NCBI RefSeq assembly: GCF_004785955.1
Contig: NZ_SJER01000001.1
Span: 1,393,690-1,457,689, forward strand
Direction of reading: 5' to 3'
From: Halostella litorea
Lineage (GTDB): Archaea > Halobacteriota > Halobacteria > Halobacteriales > Natronoarchaeaceae
Length of the DNA stretch: 64,000 bases
Positions 50,152 through 59,421 of the stretch are shown here, in pieces. Position 1 is the stretch's first letter, and each line of letters starts with the position of its first letter. The notes beneath the pieces were generated by a model. That model saw nothing but the letters and a program-made list of their open reading frames with translations, had not been told where the DNA came from and did not search any database. A program made the translations under genes and the position numbers.

Positions 50152-51231
50152 ATGACAGGCAGGCTGTCGGCCCCCGGCGAACCGTCGCGCCGCCGCGTTG
50201 TCGTCAGGTGTGACGGCGGCGAGCCGGGCGGGACGCTGTTCGACGCCTTGCCCGACCCGGCCGTCCGGTACGCGGTGTGCGACGGGACGCCGACCGTGGC
50301 CGCGGCTAACCGGGCCTACCGGGAGCGGTTCGGCGGTGAGCCGGCGGGGGAGCCGCTCGCGGACCGGCTCGGGACGGACCTCGCGGCGTCGTCCGACGGG
50401 GCGGCCGCGGGGGACGAGGACCCGGTCGGAGCCGCGACGGCGGCCGCCGCCGACGGCGACCCCCACCGCACGGTCGTTCAGGTGCGGCGCGACGGGACGC
50501 CCCGCGACTACCTGTTGCGGACCGTCCCGACCGACGGGGCCAGCGGCTACGTCGTCCTGACCGACGTGACCGAGCAACGCGACCGCATACGGGCGCTGAG
50601 CGCCGAGCGCGACCGCCTCGGCGAGTTCGCGTCGATCGTGAGCCACGACCTGCGCAACCCGCTGGAGGTGGCGAACGTCCGGCTCGAGGCCGCCGAACGG
50701 ACCGGCGAGTCGGTCCACTTCCGCAAGGTCGAGACGGCCCACGAACGGATGGAGCGCATCATCGAGGACGTGTTGACGCTGGCACGTCAGGGCCGGGTCA
50801 TCGACGAGGTCGAAGCGGTCGACCTCGGCGCGGTCGCCCGGGAGGCGTGGGACTCGGTCGCCGCCGACGGGGCGACCCTCTCGGTGCGGACCGACGCCGT
50901 CGTCGAGGCCGACCCGAAGCGCCTCCGGGAACTGCTCGGCAACCTGTTCCGCAACGCCGTCGTCCACGTCGGCGACGACGTGACGGTCGCGGTCGGCGAC
51001 GCCGACGGCGGGTTCTACGTGGTCGACGACGGGCCGGGGATCGACGGGGAAGCGAGCAAGTCCGTGTTCGAACCGGGCGTCTCCTCCCGCCGGGAGGGGA
51101 CCGGGCTCGGGCTCTCGATCGTCGAGCGGATCGCCGAGGCCCACGGGTGGACGGTGAAACTCGCCGACGGCGACGACCAACTCGGGGGTGCGCGATTCGA
51201 GTTCGGCGGCGTTACTGAGCCGACGGCGTAG
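50152..51231 (+). CDS. PAS-like soluble histidine kinase
   Basis: 359 aa without membrane helices. A PAS-like N-terminal half (about 25-140; L-F-D-A-L-P-D-P-A-V-R-Y, then D-V-T-E-Q-R-D-R-I) is followed by HisKA (about 150-215) with F-A-S-I-V-S-H-D-L-R-N-P-L-E-V and HATPase_c (about 245-350) with N-L-F-R-N-A-V-V-H, D-D-G-P-G-I-D and G-T-G-L-G-L-S-I-V. A TATA-like GATTTAAATAAG (50119-50130) is 27 bp before ATG 50152, so it is leaderless. It converges on the HalX regulator gene, a possible partner. Confidence 0.92.
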   Translation: MTGRLSAPGEPSRRRVVVRCDGGEPGGTLFDALPDPAVRYAVCDGTPTVAAANRAYRERFGGEPAGEPLADRLGTDLAASSDGAAAGDEDPVGAATAAAADGDPHRTVVQVRRDGTPRDYLLRTVPTDGASGYVVLTDVTEQRDRIRALSAERDRLGEFASIVSHDLRNPLEVANVRLEAAERTGESVHFRKVETAHERMERIIEDVLTLARQGRVIDEVEAVDLGAVAREAWDSVAADGATLSVRTDAVVEADPKRLRELLGNLFRNAVVHVGDDVTVAVGDADGGFYVVDDGPGIDGEASKSVFEPGVSSRREGTGLGLSIVERIAEAHGWTVKLADGDDQLGGARFEFGGVTEPTA

Positions 51232-51258
51232 GCTCGGCCCGGGTTGGGGCGGCGAAGG

Positions 51259-51828
51259 TCAGACGCGGTCGATGTCCTTGAACGCGACGTTCAGGTCGTC
51301 GAACTCGTCCAGCGAGTCGTCCATCCGTTCCCGGAGTTCGTCGGCCCGGGCCTCGAGCTTCTGGTACTCCTCGTTGCGCTCCAGTTCGGCCGGCGACTTG
51401 TCCTCCTCGAGGATGCTCTGTTTCGCGGTGATCGAGAAGTACTCGGAGACGGCGTCCTGATACTTCGCGGCCTCCAGTTGCTGGTCGATGGCGTCGTAGA
51501 GCGCGTCCCGCTCGACGGGCTTGCAGAGGTAGTCGTCGAACGGCATCTCCATCACGTCGAAGTCGGGCGTCACGGCGGTCACCATGATCACCCGGACCCC
51601 GAGGTCGGCCGACCGGACCTCCTCGAGCACCTCGTCGCCGGACACCTCGGGCATGCGCCGGTCGAGCAACAGCACGTCGACCGATTCGTCGACGGTTTCG
51701 AGCGCCTCCGAGCCGCCGTAGGCCGTTTCCACCTCGTACTCCAGTTCAAGCCGCATCCCGTAGGCGTCGGCGACTTCCGGCTCGTCGTCGACGACCAGGA
51801 CCGTCGGCTCGGACTCGCTTCCGGACAT
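51259..51828 (-). CDS. Response regulator with HalX domain
   Basis: 189 aa. Receiver domain (about 10-120): acidic pocket V-V-D-D-E-P-E-V, phospho-acceptor Asp in V-L-L-L-D-R-R-M-P, T in M-V-T-A-V and K in Y-L-C-K-P-V. The C-terminal HalX domain (about 122-189) is a charged helical region (E-Y-Q-K-L-E-A-R-A-D-E-L-R-E-R), characteristic of haloarchaeal regulators and not an obvious DNA-binding fold. ATG 51828 is used rather than a TTG 9 nt upstream. A minus-strand TTAATAAGTA (about 51852-51861) is the TATA box, giving a leaderless mRNA. Confidence 0.92.
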   Translation of the reverse strand: MSGSESEPTVLVVDDEPEVADAYGMRLELEYEVETAYGGSEALETVDESVDVLLLDRRMPEVSGDEVLEEVRSADLGVRVIMVTAVTPDFDVMEMPFDDYLCKPVERDALYDAIDQQLEAAKYQDAVSEYFSITAKQSILEEDKSPAELERNEEYQKLEARADELRERMDDSLDEFDDLNVAFKDIDRV

Positions 51829-51987
51829 ATGTTCCAATAAAGGTCAACGAATACTTATTAAGTTTTGTACACTCGTGGAGCGTCGAACGAGCGGTCGACG
51901 CGGGCGTTCGCGACGGTCGCCCCGCGCCCGGCCGCGTACGTCGCGCCGTCCGAGCGTTTAAATCGGAGCACGCGACCAACCGGGGCC

Positions 51988-52728
51988 ATGTCCGCGACGG
52001 ACTCCCCCGACGCCCCGATCCGCGTACTGGCCGGCGACTGCACCGTCGTCTACGACGGCGACGGCCGCGAGGAGCACCGCGGCCGCGTCACCGTGGTCGT
52101 CAAGCCCGACAACACCGTGCTGGTCCACGACGCCGACGGCTACCAGCCCGTCGCGTGGCTCACCCGCGCCGACGCCGTCGCCTGCTCGCGGGACGGCGAC
52201 TTCGCGGTCGACGCCCGGGCCGGCGACCGGCGGCTCCGCGTCGTCGCCCACGCCGAGGACGGGTTCGCCCGCTACCCGGCCAGCGAGGCCGGCACGCCCG
52301 TCGGCGACTGCCCGGACTGCGGGCAGCGACTGGTCCGCACCGGCGGTGCCGTCACCTGCCTGGGCTGTGGCGACCGCTACGGCCTGCCGACCGGCGCGAC
52401 CGTCACCGACGAGCGCTGCGACTGCGGGCTCCCCCGGCTTCGGGTCGAGCGCGGCCAGCCGTTCGACGTCTGCCTCGACCGGGACTGCGACCCGCTGGAC
52501 GAGGCGGTGAAAAACGCCTTCGACCGCGCGTGGGACTGCCCGGACTGCGGCGACGACCTGCGGATCCTCCGGCGGGGCGGCCTGCTCGCGGGCTGCGACG
52601 GCTACCCCGACTGCGACGCCAGTTTCTCCCTCCCGGCCGGCACCGTCGTCGGCGACTGCGACTGCGGCCTGCCGCTGTTCGAGACCGGCGGCGGCCGGCG
52701 CTGTCTGGACGGGACCTGCGAGGCGTGA
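51988..52728 (+). CDS. NucS N-terminal-like domain fused to topoisomerase-type zinc ribbons
   Basis: 246 aa. Residues about 10-90 (I-R-V-L-A-G-D-C-T-V-V-Y, K-P-D-N-T-V-L-V-H-D-A-D-G-Y-Q-P-V-A-W) resemble the N-terminal DNA-binding domain of the mismatch endonuclease NucS/EndoMS. The nuclease domain is absent. Instead there are two to three C4 zinc ribbons of topoisomerase I C-terminal type: C-P-D-C-G-Q-R...C-L-G-C-G and C-P-D-C-G-D-D...C-D-G-Y-P-D-C. A TATA-like GTTTAAATC (about 51956-51964) is 28 bp before ATG 51988. Probably a DNA-binding accessory factor; the activity is unknown. Confidence 0.78.
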   Translation: MSATDSPDAPIRVLAGDCTVVYDGDGREEHRGRVTVVVKPDNTVLVHDADGYQPVAWLTRADAVACSRDGDFAVDARAGDRRLRVVAHAEDGFARYPASEAGTPVGDCPDCGQRLVRTGGAVTCLGCGDRYGLPTGATVTDERCDCGLPRLRVERGQPFDVCLDRDCDPLDEAVKNAFDRAWDCPDCGDDLRILRRGGLLAGCDGYPDCDASFSLPAGTVVGDCDCGLPLFETGGGRRCLDGTCEA

Positions 52729-52809
52729 CGGCCGTCGACGCGGTGGCTCGCCCGAGACGCCCCGTCCCCGACCGCAGTCCATATCCCCCCGGGCGGCCGA
52801 TCCACCCGC

Positions 52810-53862
52810 ATGGACGGACACATGCGGGACGGCGTCGTTCGCGTCGGCGGCGACGCCAGACAGCGGTTCCACGACTCGCGGGGGTACGGCCGCCCGCTCG
52901 GCGGCAACGAGGTCGCGCTCGCCCGCGTCGAGGCCGCCCACCTCCTCTTCCGGGGCGACCTCGACGCCGTGGACGGCGCGTCGTTCCGCGAGTTCCTCGC
53001 GGCGGCGGACGACCCCGGCTTCGCCGTGCGCTTCCTCGTGTACGCCGACCTCCGCGAGCGGGGGTTCTACCTCTCTCCGGCCCGGGAGGACTGGGTGCCG
53101 GACCCGGGCGAGGCCGACTTTCACGTCTACGCCCGCGGATCGGGGCCCGGCGACGGCGACGTGGCGTACCGCGTCCGGGCGGTCGGGGAGCGCGAGCCGG
53201 TCCCCGCGGCCGACCTGGGCGACTGCGTGCTCGCGGTCGTCGACGAGGAGAGCGAGGTGTCGTACTTCGACACGGGCCGCCCCGACGTGGACGGGGAAAG
53301 CGGCACGGACCTGCCCGAGGGCGTCCCCGCCGCCCTGCTGTCGGACCGCGTCGTCTGCTGGACGCCGCCCGCCGCCCTCCACGAGCGCGGCTTCTACGGG
53401 CAGCCGCTCTCGGGGCGCGAGGACGACCGCGACGCCGTCCAGCTGTCGCTCGTCGAGGCGGCGTACCTCGCGGACCGCGGCGCGCTGGCGGTCGAGCGCG
53501 CGGCCGTCGTCGAGCGCGGCCGGGCCGTGGAGGGCGACCGGTTCGACCGCCGACTGCGGGCGTACGCCGCCCTGCGCGACCGCGGCGTCGTCCCCAAGAC
53601 CGGCTTCAAGTTCGGCGCGGACTTCCGGACGTACGCCGCCGTCGAGAGCGTCGACGACCTCGGGCACTCCGAGCGGCTGGTGCGGGTGCTGTCGCCCGGC
53701 CACGAGTTCGCGCCGCGGGACCTCGCGCTGGACGTGCGGCTGGCCGGCGGCGTCCGCAAGACGATGACGTTCGCGCTGGTGGGCGACGAGGGAGCGAGCG
53801 ACGCGGAGACGGCGGCCGCCGGCGACGTCCGCTGGCTCTCGGTCGAGCGGCTGACGCCGTGA
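52810..53862 (+). CDS. endA: tRNA-splicing endonuclease, fused-repeat type
   Basis: 350-aa enzyme cutting bulge-helix-bulge introns in pre-tRNA and pre-rRNA. Two consecutive endonuclease units are present. The C-terminal one is catalytic: Y-A-A-L-R-D-R-G-V-V-P-K-T-G-F-K-F-G-A-D-F-R-T-Y, then H-S-E in L-G-H-S-E-R-L-V and V-R-K-T-M-T for the Tyr/His/Lys triad. The N-terminal unit (about 10-170) is degenerate. Length fits the homodimeric fused form of haloarchaea. In this group tRNA-Trp carries an intron, which makes the proximity to a trpS gene noteworthy. Confidence 0.95.
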   Translation: MDGHMRDGVVRVGGDARQRFHDSRGYGRPLGGNEVALARVEAAHLLFRGDLDAVDGASFREFLAAADDPGFAVRFLVYADLRERGFYLSPAREDWVPDPGEADFHVYARGSGPGDGDVAYRVRAVGEREPVPAADLGDCVLAVVDEESEVSYFDTGRPDVDGESGTDLPEGVPAALLSDRVVCWTPPAALHERGFYGQPLSGREDDRDAVQLSLVEAAYLADRGALAVERAAVVERGRAVEGDRFDRRLRAYAALRDRGVVPKTGFKFGADFRTYAAVESVDDLGHSERLVRVLSPGHEFAPRDLALDVRLAGGVRKTMTFALVGDEGASDAETAAAGDVRWLSVERLTP

Positions 53863-53883
53863 CGCCCTCGGGCCGCGCCCGCT

Positions 53884-54603
53884 TCAGCCGCTGCGATCCG
53901 GCGCGCCGGCCTTCGCCGCCACCGCCGTGTACGCCGTCCCCGCGCCGTAGGTCCGCGCCACGTCGACGCCGTCGAACGCGGCCCGGAGCGCGCCGGGCAC
54001 GTCGTTGTCCGGGTTCCAGTTCGCGACCCATCGCAGGCACCGCGATAGCAGGGGGTTGACGACCCGGAGCGGCCCCGACGGGACGGGCCGGAGGCCGAAG
54101 ACGACGAACCGGCTGCCCGGTCGGAGCAGGGCGTGGACGTGTTCGGCCGTCGCCCGCGCGTCGGGCATCACGCCCATCGACAGCGACGCTATCGCGCCGT
54201 CGAACGACTCGCTGTCCAGCCCGACGCTCGCGGCGTCCGCGCGGACCACTGCGACGTTCTCCCAGCCCCGGTCGGCGACCCGCTTGCGAGCGCTCTCGAC
54301 CATCCCGGGGCTGTAGTCAACGCCGACGACGCGCCCCTCGGGCCCCACCAGTTCACGCAACCGATCGAAGTTCACGCCCGGGCCGCACCCCACGTCGAGG
54401 ACGGCGTCGCCCCGTTCGAGGCCGAGGCGGTCCATGGCGTCCTCGCGCATCGGTTCGAAGTCGCTCTCGCTCAGACGGTAATGGTCGCTCCAGCGGTCCC
54501 ACACCCGGCGGTTCCGTTCGAGGTGTCGGCGCTCTGAGTCGTCCCCAGCGCCGGTCGGTCGACGCGCGGTCCCGCCGTCCGCTCGCCGCGACGGTTCACT
54601 CAT
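53884..54603 (-). CDS. SAM-dependent methyltransferase (UbiE-like)
   Basis: 239-aa class I methyltransferase. SAM-binding motif I is V-L-D-V-G-C-G-P-G-V-N; acidic end of strand 2 V-V-G-V-D-Y-S-P-G-M; motif with V-R-A-D-A-A-S-V-G-L-D. The middle F-D-G-A-I-A-S-L-S-M-G-V-M-P and R-P-G-S-R-F-V-V-F-G-L are typical of the UbiE/menaquinone-like group. N-terminal 25 residues are a disordered Arg/Gly stretch. Convergent with endA. The substrate is unknown; a small molecule or quinone is likelier than nucleic acid. Confidence 0.85.
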   Translation of the reverse strand: MSEPSRRADGGTARRPTGAGDDSERRHLERNRRVWDRWSDHYRLSESDFEPMREDAMDRLGLERGDAVLDVGCGPGVNFDRLRELVGPEGRVVGVDYSPGMVESARKRVADRGWENVAVVRADAASVGLDSESFDGAIASLSMGVMPDARATAEHVHALLRPGSRFVVFGLRPVPSGPLRVVNPLLSRCLRWVANWNPDNDVPGALRAAFDGVDVARTYGAGTAYTAVAAKAGAPDRSG

Positions 54604-54687
54604 ACGCGAACGTCGGTCGGCCCGGGCGAGAGGTCTACTCCCGATATGTTTCGCGGATTTAAGTTATCGCGGCGAGTAGTCGGGCTC

Positions 54688-55338
54688 GTGAAGTCGCTGG
54701 AACTGGTCGTCGAACACGCGGCGGAGACGATCCACCCGATGCACGCGTTCGTCTGCGAGTCCCCGGCCGTCGAGCGCGAGGTGTTGCTGGAGGGCAAGAC
54801 GGTCGACGGCGAGCGGACGCTGCTGTTCTACGTGGAGGGCGACCACGAGGCGTACGAGGCGACGCTCGCGGCGCAGGACGCGGTCGCCGAATACGATGTC
54901 CGGCCGGACAGCGACGGCGAGTTCTTCGTGTACGTCAGCTCGTCGAACAGCGACCGGGAAGCGACGCTGATCGAGGCGTTCGCCGGGGACGCCGTCGTGG
55001 TCGTCCCGCCGGTCGAGTTCAGGGCCGACCGGACGATGCGCCTGACCGTCGTCGGCCGCGGGCCGGACCTGCGGGACCTGCTCGACTCGCTCCCCGAGGC
55101 GCTCGACGTCGACGTCCGCTCGGTCGGCCCGTTCACGCGGGGGCTCAGCCCGTCGCTCACCGAGCGGCAGCGGGAGGCGCTGGTCGCCGCGCGAGGGGTC
55201 GGCTACTACGAGGTCCCGCGTGAGGGCGGCGTCGAGGCCGTCGCGACCGAACTCGACTGCGCCGTCTCGACGGCGTCGACGCTCCTCCGGCGCGCGGAGT
55301 CCCGGCTGGTCGCCGACGCGCTCGGCGACCGCCCGTAA
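54688..55338 (+). CDS. Bat-type HTH-10 regulator
   Basis: 216 aa. GTG 54688 is preferred to an in-frame ATG at 54646 because a TATA-like GATTTAAGT (54654-54662) is about 29 bp before it and would lie inside the longer ORF. The N-terminal domain (about 1-140) has the strand pattern of Bat-family sensor regions. The C-terminal HTH-10 is L-T-E-R-Q-R-E-A-L-V-A-A-R-G-V-G-Y-Y-E-V-P, then A-V-A-T-E-L-D-C-A-V-S-T-A-S-T-L-L-R-R. It ends 48 bp before trpS on the same strand; trpS seems to have its own promoter. Confidence 0.83.
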   Translation: MKSLELVVEHAAETIHPMHAFVCESPAVEREVLLEGKTVDGERTLLFYVEGDHEAYEATLAAQDAVAEYDVRPDSDGEFFVYVSSSNSDREATLIEAFAGDAVVVVPPVEFRADRTMRLTVVGRGPDLRDLLDSLPEALDVDVRSVGPFTRGLSPSLTERQREALVAARGVGYYEVPREGGVEAVATELDCAVSTASTLLRRAESRLVADALGDRP

Positions 55339-55386
55339 CGCTCCGAAGCGAACGGTTTTTGCGCACGCCGCCGCCTTGTGACGACA

Positions 55387-56946
55387 ATGACCGACGACGC
55401 TCCCGACGCGGACGTTCGCCCGGACGGCGGGACCGAGGCCGCAGGCGCCGACGACGTCGCGCTCGACCCGTGGGGCTCCTCGACGGTGTCGGACTACCGG
55501 AAGCTGTTCGAGGAGTTCGGCATCGAGGAGTTCGACGAGGTGCTCCCCGAGGTGCCCGACCCCCACTACCTGATGCGCCGGGGGGTCATCTTCGGCCACC
55601 GCGACTACCGGCCGGTCGCCGACGCGATGCGGGACGACGAGCCCTTCGCCGCGCTCTCGGGGTTCATGCCGACGGGCGACCCCCACATCGGCCACAAGCT
55701 GGTGTTCGACGAGATCATCTGGCACCAGGAACAGGGCGGCGACGCCCACGCCCTGATCGCCGACCTGGAGGCCCACAGCGCCCGCGGGCTGACCTGGGAC
55801 GAGATAGACGAGCACGCGCGGGACTACATCCTCTCCCTGCTCGCGCTCGGCTTCGACCCCGACGAGGGCGAACTGTACCGCCAGTCCGACAACCGCGAGC
55901 TACAGGACCTCGCCTTCGAACTGGGCGCCGAGGCGAACTTCTCGGAGCTACAGGCCATCTACGACTTCGACGGCGAGACGGACGTCTCGCACATGCAGTC
56001 GGTCGTCACGCAGATGGCCGACATCCTCTACCCGCAACTGGACGAGCCCAAGCCAACCGTCATCCCCGTGGGCCCGGACCAGGACCCGCACATGCGGCTG
56101 GCCCGTGACCTCGCGGCGCGGATGCGGTTCTTCAAGGTAACCGAGGCGTTCGCCAGCTTCGAGGCCGACGACGCCGAGCGCGTCCTGCTCCGGCGGGCGT
56201 ACGACGCCCGCGGGGAGTACGCCGAGGACACGGACCGCCCGCGCTGCGGCGAGGCGGCCGACTGGCTCCGCGCCGAAGCCGATCCCTCCGACGCCCGCGA
56301 CTCCGTCGCCGAAAAGCTCGATTCGGCCGGCAAGGAACCGCTCCGGCCCCGGACCCGGTTCCTCGACCGGCAGGCGACCGGCGAGGCGTTCGACGCGCTG
56401 GTCGAGGCCGTCCCCGGCGAAAAGCGCGTCTACGACGAACACGTCGACGCCTTCGAACTGGACCACGCGGAGGCGGACGAACTCGCCCGCGAAGTCGAAC
56501 TCGACCACGGCGGCTACGGCTTCCTGCCGCCGTCGTCGATCTACCACCGCTTCATGACCGGGCTCACCGGCGGGAAGATGTCGTCGTCGGTCCCGGCCTC
56601 GCACATCTCGCTGCTCGACGACCCCGAGGACGGCTACGACAAGGTCAAATCCGCCACCACCGGCGGCCGGACCACTGCCGAGGAACAGCGCGAGAAAGGC
56701 GGGAAGGCCGACGAGTGTCCCGTCTACGAGCTGTACGCCTACCTGCTCTCGGGCGACGACGACGAGTTCGCCAAGGAGGTGTACGACGAGTGCGTCGGCG
56801 GCGAGCGGCTCTGCGGGGGGTGCAAGGAGCAGGCCGCGGAGCTGATGGAGGAGTTCCTCGAAGAGCACCAGGAGAAACGCGAGGAGTGGGCGGAGAAGCT
56901 GGACGGGATCGACATCGACCTCGACTCGGACCGGAAGCGCGCCTGA
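55387..56946 (+). CDS. trpS: Tryptophanyl-tRNA synthetase, second copy
   Basis: 519-aa class I synthetase. H-I-G-H at 100-103 in G-F-M-P-T-G-D-P-H-I-G-H; K-M-S-S-S at 397-401; conserved G-P-D-Q-D-P-H-M-R-L-A-R-D. Two insertions of charged residues relative to the other TrpRS, and a C-terminal C-V-G-G-E-R-L-C-G-G-C-K helix typical of the housekeeping archaeal form. ATG 55387 lies about 29 bp after a TATA-like GGTTTTTGC, so it is leaderless with no leader ORF. Next to endA (whose likely substrates include pre-tRNA-Trp) and near pheST, this is probably the constitutive copy. Confidence 0.95.
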   Translation: MTDDAPDADVRPDGGTEAAGADDVALDPWGSSTVSDYRKLFEEFGIEEFDEVLPEVPDPHYLMRRGVIFGHRDYRPVADAMRDDEPFAALSGFMPTGDPHIGHKLVFDEIIWHQEQGGDAHALIADLEAHSARGLTWDEIDEHARDYILSLLALGFDPDEGELYRQSDNRELQDLAFELGAEANFSELQAIYDFDGETDVSHMQSVVTQMADILYPQLDEPKPTVIPVGPDQDPHMRLARDLAARMRFFKVTEAFASFEADDAERVLLRRAYDARGEYAEDTDRPRCGEAADWLRAEADPSDARDSVAEKLDSAGKEPLRPRTRFLDRQATGEAFDALVEAVPGEKRVYDEHVDAFELDHAEADELAREVELDHGGYGFLPPSSIYHRFMTGLTGGKMSSSVPASHISLLDDPEDGYDKVKSATTGGRTTAEEQREKGGKADECPVYELYAYLLSGDDDEFAKEVYDECVGGERLCGGCKEQAAELMEEFLEEHQEKREEWAEKLDGIDIDLDSDRKRA

Positions 56947-56947
56947 G

Positions 56948-57616
56948 CTACCGGTCGGACGCGGGCCGTTCGACGTACACCGTCGGCCACTCCGGGCGCT
57001 CCTCTATCACCTCGTCGGCGTCGACCGCCTCCCAGTAGTCCCGCGGCTCCGCGCCGAGCACCGCGGCGACTTCCTCGCGCGTGAGCAGGTTCTCCCCGTC
57101 GCGGACGAGGTGGAACGCCTCCCGCTTTCGCTCGTCGAACTCCTCGCGGACGACCCGCTGCAGTTCCTCGGTCGGGTAGTTGACGACGAGGTGCCCGCCC
57201 GGGCGCACGCGGTCGTACAGCGCCCGGAGCGCGGCCTCCGGGCCGGCGACGAAGTACAGCGTGGCGACGCAGTACACCACGTCGAACCGCCGGTCGGTCG
57301 TCAGGTCCGGCAGTTCGTCGACGGCGAACGAGAGGTTGTCGAGGCCCCGCTCGGCCGCGAGGCGGCGGTTGTCGCGGACGACCGTCTCCGAGAGGTCGTA
57401 GCCGTACACGTCGAGGTCGGGGAACCGCTCGGCCAGCGCGAACGGGACGACGGCCGGACCGCAGCCGAACGACGCGAGGTCGGCCGGGCGGCCGCCCGCG
57501 GCGTCGCCGTCCGCGACGCGCTCGACGAACCGCGCCAGCAGGTCCGCCATCTCCTCGCCGGCGAGGTACGCACAGCGGTCGTAGTCGGCCTCGCGGTAGA
57601 ACCGCTCCCAGTCCAT
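56948..57616 (-). CDS. SAM-dependent methyltransferase
   Basis: 222 aa. M-D-W-E-R-F-Y-R-E-A-D-Y-D at the start; SAM-binding region L-A-S-F-G-C-G-P-A-V-V-P; second strand D-V-Y-G-Y-D-L-S-E-T-V; V-D-E-L-P-D-L; and F-D-V-V-Y-C-V-A-T-L-Y-F. P-G-G-H-L-V-V-N-Y-P is the post-motif strand. ATG 57616 gives the family-like N-terminus; the open frame upstream extends through the pheST leader on the other strand and is not coding. Tail-to-tail with trpS, 1 nt apart. Substrate unknown. Confidence 0.87.
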   Translation of the reverse strand: MDWERFYREADYDRCAYLAGEEMADLLARFVERVADGDAAGGRPADLASFGCGPAVVPFALAERFPDLDVYGYDLSETVVRDNRRLAAERGLDNLSFAVDELPDLTTDRRFDVVYCVATLYFVAGPEAALRALYDRVRPGGHLVVNYPTEELQRVVREEFDERKREAFHLVRDGENLLTREEVAAVLGAEPRDYWEAVDADEVIEERPEWPTVYVERPASDR

Positions 57617-57674
57617 CGCCCGGGGATCCGCGCCCCGGGGAGGTAAAGCGCGGGGGTCCTGACCGGTGCACGCA

Positions 57675-57686
57675 ACGTTTTTACCG
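57675..57686 (+). promoter_or_regulatory. TATA-like element of the pheST leader transcript
   Basis: ACGTTTTTACCG, centred 27 bp upstream of ATG 57708 of the leader ORF, not of pheS. Transcription should therefore begin at the leader ORF and read through to pheS. Confidence 0.6.
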
Positions 57687-57707
57687 CCCGTGTCACGATC
57701 TAACGCC

Positions 57708-57788
57708 ATGGCATCCGAACCCCACGCGAGGCGTCCCGCCAGCCAGCCGCAGGACGGACCGGGGTTCGGCTTCTTCTTCGCGGCCTGA
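57708..57788 (+). CDS. 26-aa Phe-codon leader peptide upstream of pheST
   Basis: ATG 57708 to TGA 57786-57788. The peptide ends G-P-G-F-G-F-F-F-A-A: four Phe codons (TTC) within five positions, immediately before the stop, in 26 residues. The first half (S-E-P-H-A-R-R-P-A-S-Q-P) is unremarkable. The probable transcription start coincides with its ATG. pheS begins 104 nt after the stop, and complementary GC segments fill the gap (next entry). E. coli pheST has a Phe-rich leader peptide, PheM, with the same logic; this ORF is not homologous by sequence. Translation and regulation remain to be shown. Confidence 0.8.
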   Translation: MASEPHARRPASQPQDGPGFGFFFAA

Positions 57789-57829
57789 CCGGGCCGCGGA
57801 CTCCGCGACTGTGGCCGGACGGCCGCGGC
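57780..57829 (+). promoter_or_regulatory. Attenuator-like competing hairpins before pheST
   Basis: GCGGCC (57780-57785, over the last leader codons) pairs with GGCCGC (57792-57797). CGCGG (57795-57799) pairs with CCGCG (57803-57807). GCCGCGG (57793-57799) pairs with CCGCGGC (57823-57829). GGCC/GGCC (57813-57824) is another small stem. The central segment can pair with only one partner at a time, and the first segment is covered by a ribosome at the leader's end. No strong T-tract follows, so control might act on translation of pheS instead of termination. Confidence 0.5.
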
Positions 57830-57891
57830 GGACGAAACGACCCGTCCCGAACCGGAATCGGTATCCGACGAACGCGAGGTAACTCTACCAA

Positions 57892-59420
<1,529 letters not shown>

Positions 59421-59421
<1 letters not shown>

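Noticed and set aside
55339..55386. Search for a Trp leader before the second trpS
   Set aside because: Only a TATA-like box and about 29 bp to the ATG; there is no room for a leader ORF.
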